Below the pieces are notes generated by a model. The model saw nothing but the letters and a program-made list of their open reading frames with translations, was not told the origin of the DNA and did not search any database. Both the position numbers and the translations under genes were made by a program. From Atrina japonica (Eukaryota > Mollusca > Bivalvia > Pterioida > Pinnidae), in the NCBI GenBank assembly GCA_030159075.1, contig BROG01000245.1, positions 586,501-650,500 of the forward strand: 64,000 bases of DNA. Reading direction: 5' to 3'. Positions 1 through 14,300 of the stretch are shown piece after piece; the stretch's first letter is position 1, and every line of letters begins with the position of its first letter.

Positions 1-295
1 TTGTGAGCCAGCCTGAGCCTGGCTGAGTCGGTAGCACACTCGACTATTGATCGGTAGGTCATGAATCCAGCCGGTGGCAGGTTGGTTTCCTTTCCATCGG
101 ATAAGACAGTAAAAACTGACGTCCTGTGTCACAGTAGGTGTTAGCATGTTAAAGAACCCTCACTGCTCAATGGCCGTAAGTGCCTAGCATAGGCCAAAAT
201 TTGAAGCCCTTCACCAGCATTTGGTGACGTCTCCATATGAGTGAAAGATTCTTGAGTGGGACATTAAACAACAATATGCAAGCAAACAAAAGCAT
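1..295 (+). mobile_element. tRNA-derived SINE, family 1, copy 1
   Basis: The head has a degenerate tRNA-like promoter region (GAGTCGGTAGCACACTCGAC, then a weak box B near 65-80). The body and tail shared by this family follow: GACAGTAAAAACTG, CTCACTGCTCAATGGCCG, and the end TTGAGTGGGACATTAAACAA with an A-rich tail. Three more copies occur at 5313-5575 (minus), 24721-24990 (minus) and 62465-62739 (plus). It resembles the tRNA-derived SINEs with conserved central domains reported from bivalves; the exact family was not verified. The copy lies in the MICAL intron upstream of the first visible exon. Confidence 0.8.
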
Positions 296-529
296 GCAAT
301 TGTAAATAAAGGTAAAAGATATTGTTCATTTGAAGAAAACTTCAGAAATTTAAATTTTTTTTTTAATAAATACCCTGGTACTCATATTTTGAGCACCGTA
401 CTCAACATATTTATTCGTTTTTATGCCCTTGGCCTGAAAGGTCCGCCGGGTGCATCTAGCCTTTGGATTGTCCGTCTGTCTGTCGATCTGTTTGTCTGTC
501 TGTCAGTAATTCCATCCCGCTTAAATATA

Positions 530-785
530 AAGTGCAATATTTTAAATTTGGATTGTGATACAGTAACCAAACTTAGACTGTAAGTTCATCTAAGGATTGC
601 CCACACTTCACTGACATCACATGCCCCTGGGTGTGGGGTGGGGTCATAATGTAGGACATTGCAATATTTAAAGTTTGGATTGTGATACAGTAACCAAATA
701 AGTTCATCGAAGGGTTTCTTAAACTTCACTGGCATCACATGCCACTGTGGGTGCACTTCGCTGACATTACATGCCGTGGGGGTAG
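530..785. repeat. Degenerate direct duplication, unit about 130 bp
   Basis: TTTGGATTGTGATACAGTAACC occurs near 547 and again near 673, each followed by similar text ending in CACTTCACTGRCATCACATGCC. It is an intronic tandem duplication with no coding signal. The rest of 296-1571 is AT-rich intron in which I see nothing else. Confidence 0.6.
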
Positions 786-825
786 GTGGTAATTTTTTTT
801 GGTCAGTATAGAAATTGGTGGGACT

Positions 826-859
<34 letters not shown>

Positions 860-1571
860 AGAAGAAAATCATAAGTGTGATGCAAAAATGTATGTGTGAA
901 TGATGTAAAACAATAATATGCCATATATGGCACCAACACTGGGATGTTCTTTTTGTATATGTAACTGCCAACCCATCTGTGGATATGGGAGACTAAGTTT
1001 TAAATATGGAGGATTGAATGCTGTATTTAGTAAATAGACAACTTTCTTAACTGGGAGGGGGTGAAACTTCTGTCATAGATAATATGATAAAGAACTGTGA
1101 ATGATTTTCTGACTTCCGAAGTGAGCTGTGCAGACAGTACACTCACATACTTAAATTTACACACATACATACATACTTACACACACAAACACACAGAGTT
1201 AAAACATGTTTACTCAGTTTAACATTCTGTATATATTTACATGTTCATGAATATACACATGTATTCACATTTTGTTACTACTTTAGCTTGTCTCTGTATA
1301 ATATCCCATTCAATGTTCAATTAGAAATGTAATATCATGAAAAAAAAGTTACAAAAAAACTAGCAAGCCAACTATTTCTTTTCCCTTTCCTCTATAGAAA
1401 TTGATTCTTCTATCTATTGGTACTTGAAATATGATACTTCTTCATATGAATGCAGTAGGTAAAATACAGGAAGTGTATACCTGTACCTGATTAAATCTCG
1501 CAGCTATGATCAGATAGAAATTACCTGAGATTTAACTATGCTCAAGTATATAGCATAATAATCCAGATATA

Positions 1572-1665
1572 CACTTATTCACCCCTAAAAACACATTTGG
1601 ATGGGCCAAAGTCATTGATTTATAGAAAAGATCATTGTTTATCAGGGGTTGATAAGTCAAGTTAT
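1572..1665 (+). repeat. Dispersed repeat shared with 43478-43570
   Basis: CTTATTCACCC followed by CAAAGTCATTGATTTATAGA and a GGTTGATRA end appears here and again at 43478-43570, both on the + strand. The pair suggests an old interspersed element of unknown class. This copy lies just upstream of the first visible MICAL exon. Confidence 0.5.
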
Positions 1666-1823
1666 ATATTTGTGGGAGAGTATCATAAAAACCCTGTGTA
1701 ATTATCTTCTTATAATTTAATGAAATTATGGTTACATGAAAATAAATTTTGAGATTAATTCCAGAAAATCTATGCAAGGAGCACTTTTAGAGTCATCGTC
1801 TGAAAATGATATTTTTTTTACAG

Positions 1824-2338
1824 GTTTTGAGAGAAAAGAAGTGAAAAACAGGACAGCAATAGCTATAAGTGCAAACTTTGTGAATAATAATACCGATGCA
1901 GAACTTAAAGTCAAGGAATGGGGTGGAGTTTTCTCACATTTTGAACCAGAGTTCTTTAAAAATTTGAAAAAAGAAACCCAAATTGAGCTGGAAAATTTTG
2001 TGTACTTCAAAAGCGACACACATTACTTTGTGATGACCCCGACAAAAAGAAGTTTACTGGCAAAAGGTGTTTTCCGAAAAGATTATGCAAAAATTGAAGA
2101 TCTCATGTCGAGAGTCAATACGGATCCCCAGGCCCTCATGAATTATGCAAAACAGGTGGCTAATCACTGTACCAGATATAGCATACCATCCTTGACATTT
2201 GCTAAAAATAAAGACGGAAAACCAGATGTGGCGATGATAGATTTCTCTACACGATATCAGTCGGAGAATGCTTCAAGGGTCATCGAACGTCATGGACGGC
2301 GATTGTTAATCAGTTTGGTTGGAGATAGTCTTCTGGAG
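1824..2338 (+). CDS. MICAL: MICAL exon 1 of window: monooxygenase domain
   Basis: The acceptor is a T-rich tract ending in ACAG at 1823; the exon ends GAG|gtaaaa. Residues 1-171 match the MICAL flavoprotein core, including ANFVNNNT, IELENFVYFKSDTHYFVMT and VGDSLLE, known landmarks of the family. The exon enters in phase 1, so at least one upstream exon carrying the dinucleotide-binding region is missing. An ATG at 1736 is open in the same frame, but it precedes the acceptor and its translation does not resemble MICAL, so it is not the start. Confidence 0.95.
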
Positions 2339-5242
2339 GTAAAATGATTATCTGAAGTTTTGATATAAGATATATTGTTAAAAGGTATATTTGCATAACG
2401 CATTGTTTCTTCAGTCCCAGCAATTGTGCTCAGGTTAACGTGACCATGATGACATTATGGTACCAGAATTTTACGATAGTCAGGCCATTCATAACACCAT
2501 TTAAACAAGCAAATAAAGTTGTATAAAATGTCTAAAAGATGAAATTATTTATAATGTATAATGTATACTGTATCATTATAAAAGACTAGTAACTCCAAAG
2601 CAAATGTAAAAATTTGTCACTTTTTACCTGCAGTATGTGATATCTTCATATATGCAATGTTTTCTTGACAGGATATAAAATGTACAACATTAAGGGGAAG
2701 AAGGGTACCCTGGGGTATACAAAAACTTATCATCAAATTTTTCGTATTTTTTGCATACTTATTCATAATGAATGTATGAATTGATAGAATGAATAATCTG
2801 GCACATTTGTGGGTATATAAGGGATATTTACATATGCAAGAGTTATGCTCCTTTCCAGAATTTTGATTCTTTTTCATCAACTGTCCAATTCATTATTAAA
2901 AAACAGTCATTTATTTACAAAACTCATATTTTTCTAGCTAACTTGGTAAAATTTGATTAAACACCTTGGTATCAATGTGTTTTTATGCTTTTATCAGAGG
3001 GGGTAGATAAAGAGGACACAAGATTGAAAACTGTGACCCCAAAATACCAAATTTTTATAACACATATCTTAAATTTGGTCACTATAAAAAAATTAAGTCA
3101 TCAAATTTTTTTTGTTTTTTCTGTAAATGATCAATTCAGAATGGTTAACAAATATTTAGAGTCAATAAAACAAGTTGTTGGTATATAACAAAGAAATAAC
3201 ACCTTGAAGTATGCTGAAATTAGGTATTTTTTAACAAAACATCCTTTAAGAGAAGACTGCACCACCATTTGACCTTGAGTGTGACCTTGAACAAGACCTT
3301 GACCTTTCCTGTAAGTTTCACAAAAGTATCATATACAATAAGAAAGTAATGATAATTTATGTCAAAATGTGATTGTACCCAGAGAAACAAACAGAGGGAC
3401 AAAAGATGCCAGACAATGTGAAGCTGTGTTTCATTGCTGACACAAAAACACATAACTGTTAAATTAATTTTGTCACTAAGAACAACTTAATTTACTTCTT
3501 GATGTGAATTTACCATTCAATTTATGTCTTATGTGGACAAATTTGTGTCATCTGTCATCTTTGTTTAGATTGCCAACATCACTTCCAGTTTATATTACTA
3601 TATTGACATTCTGGTCATGTGACCAGGTGTCCTTCTTCCCCTTAAAAGAAAACAAAATCCCAAATATTCTATACATAATACGTACAGTTCTCCTCCGACA
3701 TACTGCCATCTTTTCTTTTCTTAATTTTGGTGGTATATAATGAGTTTGGTGATATATCGATGTTTACTTTTTTAGCTCACTTGAGCCAAAGGCTAAAGTG
3801 AGCTATTGTGATCACTCCCCGTCTGTTTGTAAACTTTTCATATTTTCGACTTCTTCTATGAAACCACGGAAGGGATTTTGACGAAACTTGACAGGAAGCA
3901 AGTGCTCAAGGTCCTTTACCAAGTTTGTAGTTTTCAGCCAGATTGGCCCAGGGGTGGATCCAAGTAAGTCCCAAAAGGTACCCCTCTTTAAAAATCTTCT
4001 TCTCCAGAACCACTGCATGAATTGAAAAACGGTTTGTTTTTAATGATCTACATGGATGTATGATCAAGTTTGTATTTTTCATAGAAATCGGAATAATAAT
4101 TTTTGACACGTTTTTGAGGTCTTTTCAGACTTTGTCATTTTCATTAATTTTTGCATGATGTCCTCTATTATCTCCCTTTGTATTCACTTTGATGCATTCA
4201 TTAAATGTGTTTTACTTGTAATTAGGTGAAAAAATCTTTTTGAGCAAAACTTTTGTAGAAATTTAATTTCTAGAATTTTTTATGAACAATGTCATTTTCA
4301 TTAATTTTTGCATGATGTCCTCAATTATCTCCCCTTGCATTAACAATGATTCATTAAAGTGTTTTACTTGTATATAGTTGAAGAAATGTTTTTGATCTAG
4401 AATTTTGCTGAAATTTGATTTCTATAATTTTTATGAATTTCTTAAAACAGCAATATTTATGTTCCTTGGCCAGATCAGCCTACATGTACATATTCTTCTT
4501 GGTCTTCTTTCCACATTTGTAGATGGTTCTCAGGTGAGCAATTGAGGCACTCTTGGGCCTCTTGTTTGAGGTGTAGCCATTTTCAAGTCTAAAAGCCCTG
4601 CAGTATATGATACCATGCATAAAACTTACTATACCAAATACAGGACATGTAAATCTAATTACAATGGGCTTGGGGATAATGGTTATCCAACAATAATTAC
4701 CTACCTGATGTACATGTACCTGTACTGAGCAGTGTTTATTTACACCTGGTTACTCTATTGGTCTGGCAACAGGTTCAATAGATTAAACATGCAATTGCAT
4801 AAATGACATTTTGTACCAGAGAGTCAGTGGTGCAACGCGGTATGCAAGTTTGGGGTAATAAATGGGAACTATAGAGGAGGAAATTTGTTCTGTAAGAAAT
4901 GTTGTTTGGCATTATAACAAGGAGCCATGGGTTCTGGGAGAACTGTAATTTTTTTTGTAGAGTTTGGCAGATTACTTCATTGTATACTTAACATATTTAT
5001 TATTAATTTTTCGCAGCCGTTTTGGCCGTCAGGAACTGGCTGTGCTAAAGGGTTTCTAGGGGCTCTTGATGCTGCCTGGATGATAAAAAGATGGTCTAAC
5101 TACACTGGTAGTCAGCCTCCCATACAGATTCTGTCAGATCGAGAACACGTCTTCAAGTTCCTGCCACAGACCACACAAGATAACCTGAAAAAGAAGTATA
5201 TGGACTATACTGTAGACCCCCAGACCAGGTACTATGCTAAAA

Positions 5243-5316
<74 letters not shown>

Positions 5317-8300
5317 TTTATTGTTGATTAACGTCCCACTCAAGAATCTTTCACTCAATTGGAGACATCACCAAATGCCGGTGAAGGGCTTCAAATTTTG
5401 GCCTATGCTCAGCAGTTAAGGCCATTGAGCAGGAGGGTTCTACTGAGACACAGGACCTCGGTTTTTACTGTCTCATCCAATGGACAGGAAACCAACCTGC
5501 TGTCGGCTGGACTCAAACTCATGACTTCACGATCAAGAGTCAAGCGTGCTACCGACTGAGCCAGGTCGGCTCAAAATATATATTATTGATCATTATTAAG
5601 AAACACATTCAGTGGTGTATGGGGTCCTTTGGGGGCCTGCCCCACCCGCTGAAATGTATATTTTTACTTATACCTTAAAAACCACTCACAGCCCCACCCT
5701 TAAATCATATACATTTTGGATTGTTATAAGGAGACACATTTAGTGGTGCATATGGGGGGGTCCTGCCTCATCCCTGAAATTTGTATTTTTGGTTATAACT
5801 TTAAAATTATTCATAGCCCCACCCTTAAATTTTATATGTTGTTGATTGTTATGGGGAGACACATTTAGTGGTACATATGGGGGTCATGCCCCTTCCCCGA
5901 AAATATATATTTTTTTTACTTATAACTGAAAACTGTTCACAGCCCCACCCTTAAACAATATATATTACTGGTTGTTATGGGAAAACACATGTACTAACTA
6001 TACTTTGCTACATTTGATATCAAAGCTGGGACCAGCAAGACCTATAATAATGTGTAATTCTTGTTTTCCTCAATGCAGGTCATGACCAGCATTTTTACTT
6101 TTAGAGGTTGACCAGTATGGTTAAGCTATCTTGGATTATAGCAGTTTATATTTGGTATTGTTATAATCTTGTGAGAAAGCACTTGACAGATATTTAGGTT
6201 TTAGTTCAAATTCATTGTACATATTGAGCCACAAAAAAAGAAAAAAGAACATAAATTGACATAGATAAAATGAACAACATTCGATGGTGGGCACCAAGAT
6301 CCCTCTGTGAACTCTTGTTTATATTTGAAATGGAATTATTAATTTGGAAAAAGCTATTACAAACGGAGAAGATTATCAGGGGCAGTCTGTATTGGCTATA
6401 CATTGATTGAATGTCAAGATGAATTGAAGTGCACCTGTAATTTCTAGTCAGCTAGGAATCCAGACCCATTAGAACTAGTTTTGTGGGGAACATTTGTCAG
6501 TTAACTTTCATTTTTGTTTTACTGAGTACATACATACATGTACATTGTGCAAATGTTGTGACAGAGTTTTCTCCCCTTCTATTTATAACTGGCACCAACA
6601 GATAATTTGATATTTAGTTTTGAGTTGGACATTAACAATCATAAAAACAAACAAAATTAGTGTATGTGTAGATATTTTTAGTGGTATTTTAATATTAGCA
6701 CCTTTTGCACCCAAGTCACTCCGCTAATTCAAGTACAGCGCTAAAATTTATTCATCCTGCATTGTATATCCTGTTTCATAATAAACACGGCTTTGGGATA
6801 ATCTTACCTGTACATGGTCGCTGTTTCAGTACACCTGGAAAGCTATAGTATGTATCAGGAAAGTATACTACTGCTAATTATAAAATACACCAGCTCAGGG
6901 CGTTAAAATATGAGTGCGCTAACTGTATTGAAAGATGAATTAATTCAGGGGTGGGTGAATGCATTTAAAAAAGAAATTTCAATACATTTAAATTTACTGA
7001 AACACAGTTTGACACAAATTGACACAATTTGGAGAAAAATACCTGATTACAGGTCACAAAGACAGTTTTTTGCTGTCCGTAGTTGTACCATTTGTGTACA
7101 AATCAACCTCTATATAAAGACCACCTCCCTATAAAGACCAGTTTTCTTGTGTTCCTAAGGAGGTCGTTATATACAAGTTTCACTATACATTGTATTTTAC
7201 AAATAGTTTCTTGAGTAATACATGTGGTAAACACGTAAAAAGGTAAACTTGTACATGTATATCAATCATAAATGCAAATTGCACGATAACGTACATGTAA
7301 TACATGTAGTATGTGTATCGATTCTGACTTCTCATATCATATACCCATACAGTGTGGGTTACGTATATATTCAGTATGATATATGTAATCGCGGAATCTG
7401 TTAAATGTGGCAATCTCTAGAACTTTCAAAATCTCAAAACTTTTTTATGAACCTGTGGCCATGGAGATCATCTGTATAATTGGAATATTAATATTATAGA
7501 TGATTCAGTGTGCTTCCTATACCATGTACAGTCTCAATTTCACTTATTTGCATATGTCTTTATTGCATATTCCTGTTTATTGTACAAGAATTAAAAACAC
7601 AAAACCATTTCTTACCTCTTACAGTATATATGTAAAATATTCCTTTTACTTGCATTTTATTTGCATAAAATATTTCCCAAACTGGGGAAAATGTAGTGAT
7701 TATGGTAAAAGGTTAATATATGTGGAAGTACTAGTTTAATAGAAATGAGAACATACAAAAGTATGAAATACATGAAAAATTTGCTGTAATGACATTAGTT
7801 TGGTGTAATGTTTAACTAGAATCCATTTCTAGTGTATCTAGGATGTAAAGTATTATATGTATACATGAAAAGACTAGATGAACATGAATCATCATTGTTC
7901 ACTACAATACACTTTCCTGGTATTTGCTTAATTTTCTCAGATTTTTTGGATACACAATTAAGAGAAATTCACTTTATTTTAAGATATCAGAACTTGAACC
8001 TTAAGTTATGCAAACCAGGATATGCCAGACAGTATTACACCTGTGATAACCAGGAATATCAGGAAGATACAGGTAAGTTCAGTAATTTTATGTATATTTC
8101 TTCGATCTTTCTGGTACTGATCTAGTGTCATAGTTTGCCTATTTGCCAATTACAGAAATATTTTCAAATGACTCTATAAATTATCAAAGGGGCATTAGCT
8201 ATATTTACCCCCAGAATTATTTTGATTTCTATCTACTTTGACTACTTGTACATGATGTACAATAACAAATAAGAACTACACACAGGCATAGTAAAGTCTT

Positions 8301-11300
8301 AATATATTCCTATATATTTTGTGAAAATAAGGTCAGGTCTTGTGTGGTATTAATATTCAAAGAGCGTTATAGTAATTAATTGCAATTGAAAAAGTGCCAA
8401 ACCTGGGTTTCTCAAGCAATTTTCACAAAATATATAGAAATTTAAGAATTTCATGCCCGTGTATATTTTTTTGTGTATATCAATCTATATAGTAAAATCT
8501 TGACAGAGAAAAGTAGAAAATCAATGAATAAATGATCAGAATTATATTTAAATAGAGTACCGGTAATTGGAGTTGGTGGCACAAAGCTAGCCTATTCTTT
8601 GTTTCTCACATGTTTGTGCATTTTTGTGGATTGTAGGGCTGTTGTCATGTGGTATCAACAAATTAATTGGTTCAAGTGTTATGTATGAATATAACACATA
8701 TGTTATTAATACTTTTTATTTTGTTATTTTACAGACCAAGGTATCAACTCAGAGACAATACTGTCATGGTGTAAGAGAGTTTTAAATGGCCGATTTAAGC
8801 ATGTGCATATAGAAGATTTTACGACATCATGGAGAACGGGTCTGGCTTTGTGTGCACTGATTTATACCTTTCGACCAGACATCATGTGAGTTTATTTCAT
8901 TATAAGTTACCACCTGCGATGGTTTAGGAAGTCAGATCTGTTGCTTCACAAGCGGAAGCAAGCCCTAGGGGTCAATTACGGGGTTTGATTCCCGGTATTG
9001 TCTGTTTCATATTAGTTGGCAAGGCAGATTGACCTTTTGAATATTGTACTGATGATTTTACTCAGTTTTTGGTCTGAAAAGTTTATACAGGAAATGTGTT
9101 TTATTAAGTTTTTGCTAGTGAAATATAAGGATTTATCAATTAAATAAAGTTTTTAATTTGTAATTGTTATTTTTCACAATGTAGAAATAACACTCCATGC
9201 TTAAATCAATGTTAACTGTGTTAGTTTCCCTTTGCCAATCAAATTTATGGACTTCTTTTTCTTGTTTTATGATTTTATTTTAATAAAAATGTAATAAATA
9301 GAATATTTATCCTGTGAGGCAGAAAAATATTTAACACTGATGCTACACACTCATGTTATTCTTTCACTTACACGATGAAAAAAAAATGTTATTTATAATA
9401 AAATTGGCAAATATCCTCTATTTATTCACCACTGGATATTTGGAGGTATGACGACAATAGAGAACATGCTTTCCTGCCAGTGTAATTGTAGCGTAGCTAT
9501 ACATGTTATGCTTCATTGCTTACCATCAAAACTCATCCAGGACAAGAAAAGGGTTGATGAGACTGAAACACACCAGTTTACATGATTGGACTATTCCAGA
9601 TCATACCAAAGACTTCTATAAATAGGGAAGTGACTCCAATCCTATTTCAAAGTGCTTGATTTAAAAAGAGAAAATAACAAGTATTTTGGATTAGACCTTA
9701 AACAGTCATGGAAGGCATGATATCTTGTAAGTAAATCCCTTGTTACATTGCTGTCATGGCAGGCATGATATCTTGTAAATGAATCCCTTGTTACATTGCT
9801 GTCATGGCAGACACGATATCTAGTAAATAAATCCCTTGCTACCTTGCTGTCGTGGCAGGCATTATATCCTCTTGTTACATGTACATTGCTGTCATAGCAG
9901 AAGTGATATCTTGTAAATAAGTCCCTTGTTACACTGCTGTCATGGCAGGCATAATGTCATGTAAATAAATTTCTTGTTACATTGCCGTCATGGCAGACAT
10001 GATATCTAGTAAATAGATCCCTTGTTACATTGCTGTCATGGCAGGCATGGTATCTTTTAAATAAGTCCCTTGTTACATTGCTGTCATGGCAGGCATATTA
10101 TATCTTGTAAATAAATCCCTCGTTACATTGCTGTCATCACAGACATTATATTTGTAAATAAAGCTCTTGGTACATTGCTGTCGTGGCAGACATTATATCT
10201 TGTAAATAAATCCCTTGTTACATTTCTGTAATCACAGACATCATATTTGTAAATAAATCCCTCGTTACATTGCTGTCAAGGCAGGCATCATATCTTGTAA
10301 ATAAATCTCTTGTTACACTGCTGTCATGGCAAGCATGATATCTTGTAAATAAATCTCTTGTTACATTGCTGTCACGGCAGGTGTTATATCTTGTAAATAA
10401 ATCCCTTGTTACATTGCGGTCATGGCAAGCGTTAATTCTTGTAAATAAATCCCTTGTTACATTGCTGTCACGGCAGGTGTTATATCTTGTAAATAAATCC
10501 CTTGTTACATTGCGGTCATGGCAAGCGTTAATTCTTGTAAATAAATCCCTTGTTACATTGCGGTCATGGCAGGCGTGGTATCTTGTAAATAAATCTCTTG
10601 TTACACTGCTGTCATGGCAGGCATGATATCTAGTAAATAGATCCCTTGTTATATTGCATTCATGGCAGGCGTGATATCTAGTAAATAAATCCCTTGTTAC
10701 ATTGCGGTCATGGCAGGCGTGGTATCTTGTAAATAAATCCCTTGTTACACTGCTGTCATGGCAGGCGTGATATCTTGTAAATAAATCTCTTGTTACATTG
10801 CTGTCACGGCAGGTGTTATATCTTGTAAATAAATTCCTCGTTACATTGCTGTCATGGCAGGTGTGATATCTTGTAAATAAATCTCTTGTTACACTGCTGT
10901 CATGGCAGGCATGATATCTAGTAAATAGATCCCTTGTTATATTGCATTCATGGCAGGCGTGATATCTAGTAAATAGATCCCTTGTTATGTTGCGGTCATG
11001 GCAGGTGCAATATCTAGTAAATAGATCCCTTGTTACATTCTATTCATGGCAAGTGTGATATCTAGTAAATAGATCCCTTGTTACACTGCTGTCATGGCAG
11101 GCATGATATTTAGTAAATAGATCCCTTGTTATATTGCAGTCATGACAGGCATGATATCTTTTAAATAAATCTCTTGTTACACTGCTGTCATGGCAGGTGT
11201 GATATCTTTTAAATAGATCCCTTGTTACATTGCATTCATGGCAAGCATGATATCTAGTAAATAGATCCCTTGTTATATTGCAGTCATGACAGGCATGATA

Positions 11301-14300
11301 TATTTTAAATAAATTCCTTGTTACACTGCTGTCACTGCAGGCATGATATCTAGTAATTAGATGGTAGGAGTGATGTCTTGTAAATAAATCTCTTGTTACA
11401 CTGTTGTAATGGCAGGAGTGATATCTAGTAAATAGATCCCTTGTTACCCTGCTGTTATGGCAGGCGTGATGTGTAAATAAATCCCTTGTTACCCTGCTGT
11501 CATGGCCGGCGTGATATGTAAATAAATCCCTTGTTACCCTGCTGTCATGGCAGGAGTGATATCTAGTAAATAAATCCCTTGTTACCCTGCTGTTATGGCA
11601 GATGTGAATCGTAAAAGATCCATCATTGCTTTGCTGTAACACGTAAAAGATTCTTCACCTTCCTGCCGTCAGTCTGTAGGTCAGGTGACATCAAGATTCA
11701 GACAATCTTATATAACATAAATATAAAATTCTTAGAATGTAAAACAGATGAAAAACAAACCAACAAAAGGGAATAAACTCTGTCCCAATATTTTGATAAA
11801 AAATGTAACAAAACATGATAAATTGGCTAAACTTAGCATGCTAATGTAAAACTATTATGACGGCATGTTTATATTATCTTTTGTAAGTAAAACTCTAGTT
11901 ATTCTGTTTTGATAAAAAGCATGGATGGAATTCTGTTAAGTAATTGATACTGATAATTTTATCAGCAAACATTGTTCTATTTTAATATTTACTATATGGC
12001 TAAATGTATCTAAAACAGTGGAATCTAGTTGTCTCAAAATTCACAGGACCGCTCTTATTACTTTGAGATATCAGGACTTTGGAATTTTGTCTCATCTGAT
12101 TTAAACATAACGAGATTCCATTGTAATTTTTTTCACATTGTACAAGGTTGATAACGAAATTTGGACTAATGTAATTATAATCATTGAGTCTCCATTAACT
12201 TTCAAGGGGCACTAGATTTGAAATATCTTATATTCCTATGTACTGTAAGTTAGGATATTTTGGCATCGCTATAAGGGTTATTTTTGGTCAGTTAAATTTT
12301 GGCCACTCATGGTTATACCTTGTATAAATTTGGCCTTCCATCAGATCTCGGTCTTTTCGAATCAAACATTGCTGGTGTTGGAAAATATCAAATAATTAAA
12401 AAGTTCCAGTAGAATAATTAGAATTGATGTCCCACATGGTACTTAATTAAGATTAACGTTCACACAGTGTTATTTTAAAAACCTGTTGTTCCTGTTATTT
12501 GTTAATCTATAAAACACTAAAATATTTTTGAAAAGTACCAGTAGAAACATTGTGTACATTTTGGATGGTTTAATTTTGGCCATTTTGATAGGGTGGCCAA
12601 ATTGGACAAAATTAAAAAAAATAGCCAAAATATCCCAATTTATGGTAATAAGGTCAGGTCCAGTGTGGTATGCATGTGCAAATAGTAAGGTTGAATTAAT
12701 CAATTATTGCAAGTGAATATCACCAAACGATGTTCCTCGATTTCTACAAAATATAAATTAATTTAAGAATTGATATGCCTGTGTACATCTCTTTTTTGTT
12801 ATTGTATATCAATCTAAGTAGCCAAAAAAGGAAAGAGGATTTAAAAAAAAAAAACAACCAGCTAATGCCCCTTTAAATATTTGATATAACTCTTTATATA
12901 TTTTTTACAGAGATTATCATGGTTTGTCCCCAAAGACAGGTGTCAAGAACAATCAACTAGCCATTGACACTGCTCAACGAAAACTTGGAATCAGTGCCTG
13001 TCTGTCTGGGAAAGAAATTGCCTTATGTGTGTCACCTGCAGATGATCTCAAAATGTCATCTTACTTGTTCCTGTTTTACAGCCATTTCAGTCGAGAGCGT
13101 ATACCATCAGGTAGTGATTATGAACCAGACTAAACATGTACAGTTTACAAACCAGACTAAACATGTACTGTTTACAAACCAGATTGAACATCTACTGTTT
13201 ATGAACCAGACTAAACATGTACAAATCATGAAATCAAATTAGTGACGTTAATATATTCTAGCTTCTTTATGAAAATCTTCTTCTAATTGGTGAGGTACCT
13301 AGCCCCAGTTCCAAAGTCCTTAGATCTTCATTTCTGATACAATGGAGCCTTTCTTGAAAGACCACTCTCATGAAAGACCAGCTGTGTTCAGGGATCAAGT
13401 GCACCTTGACTTCCAGTCTCTGAATGACGACCTACTCAGAATATTACTTGCCATTTGAAATTTTTTGGTTGCCTTGATTAATATTTTACATTGCCATCTT
13501 AAAAAATAATTTATCATACATGTAGCTAGGTCATCTGTACATTGTCATAAATAAGTCAACTAATGCCAACTTCCTATTTCTGTAATCTTTGAAATTTCTC
13601 TGAGGCTTTATTTCTGCAAAGCAACCATTTTTATGCAGTGATTATTTTAATTTTGTTGATGCTACTTAGGACTACTATGAACAAATTAAAGAAGGAATGA
13701 AGTACACTAAATTTTGCTTGTCCATTATAAATACTTACAGTTTTCATGAAAAGAAATAAACAATCCACTGTAGAAAGAAGATGCATACTGCAGTAGGCTT
13801 CCACAAAAATATACATTAGATTTCACCAAATACATGTATAAGAGTTGAATTAACCTGACTATTCAAAAGAAAAAGTCTGAAAAGCTATGGGGAAAGGGTG
13901 TCAGTCAACTTATTTACCACAGTAAAGATTAAACAGATTCAAATACTTGAATGTTTTTAGGTTAAACATGTTAAATAAACACTTACATGGGCCTAAATCA
14001 TGTTGTCTTAACATGCATCAATCAGCAGAAATGAAGTGTTTTATGACTAAGATTGGTGAAAAACAGTTTGGGACCGTCTAGAATACATAATACGGATTCC
14101 AAGTACAATAACATTGCATTTACGGCACCCCATTTACAGTCGCCAAAATGGCAAGTTAGTTTAATTTTTAGTCGCCATTTATGATTTTTAGTCACACATG
14201 TGAACAAACTACTCGCCCCTTTGAGCCCTGGTCTTACAATACCATATTCTGACAACCACAAGGTTCAGTAATCGTTTATATAAAACCTAATTTGAGAGAC

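Noticed and set aside
1736..1823. ATG at 1736 as the MICAL start
   Set aside because: The preceding in-frame residues do not match the family, a good acceptor lies at 1823, and the N-terminal FAD-binding region must be upstream.
9705..11640. Regular repeats considered as CRISPR-like array
   Set aside because: Contiguous tandem units without unique spacers, in an animal intron.
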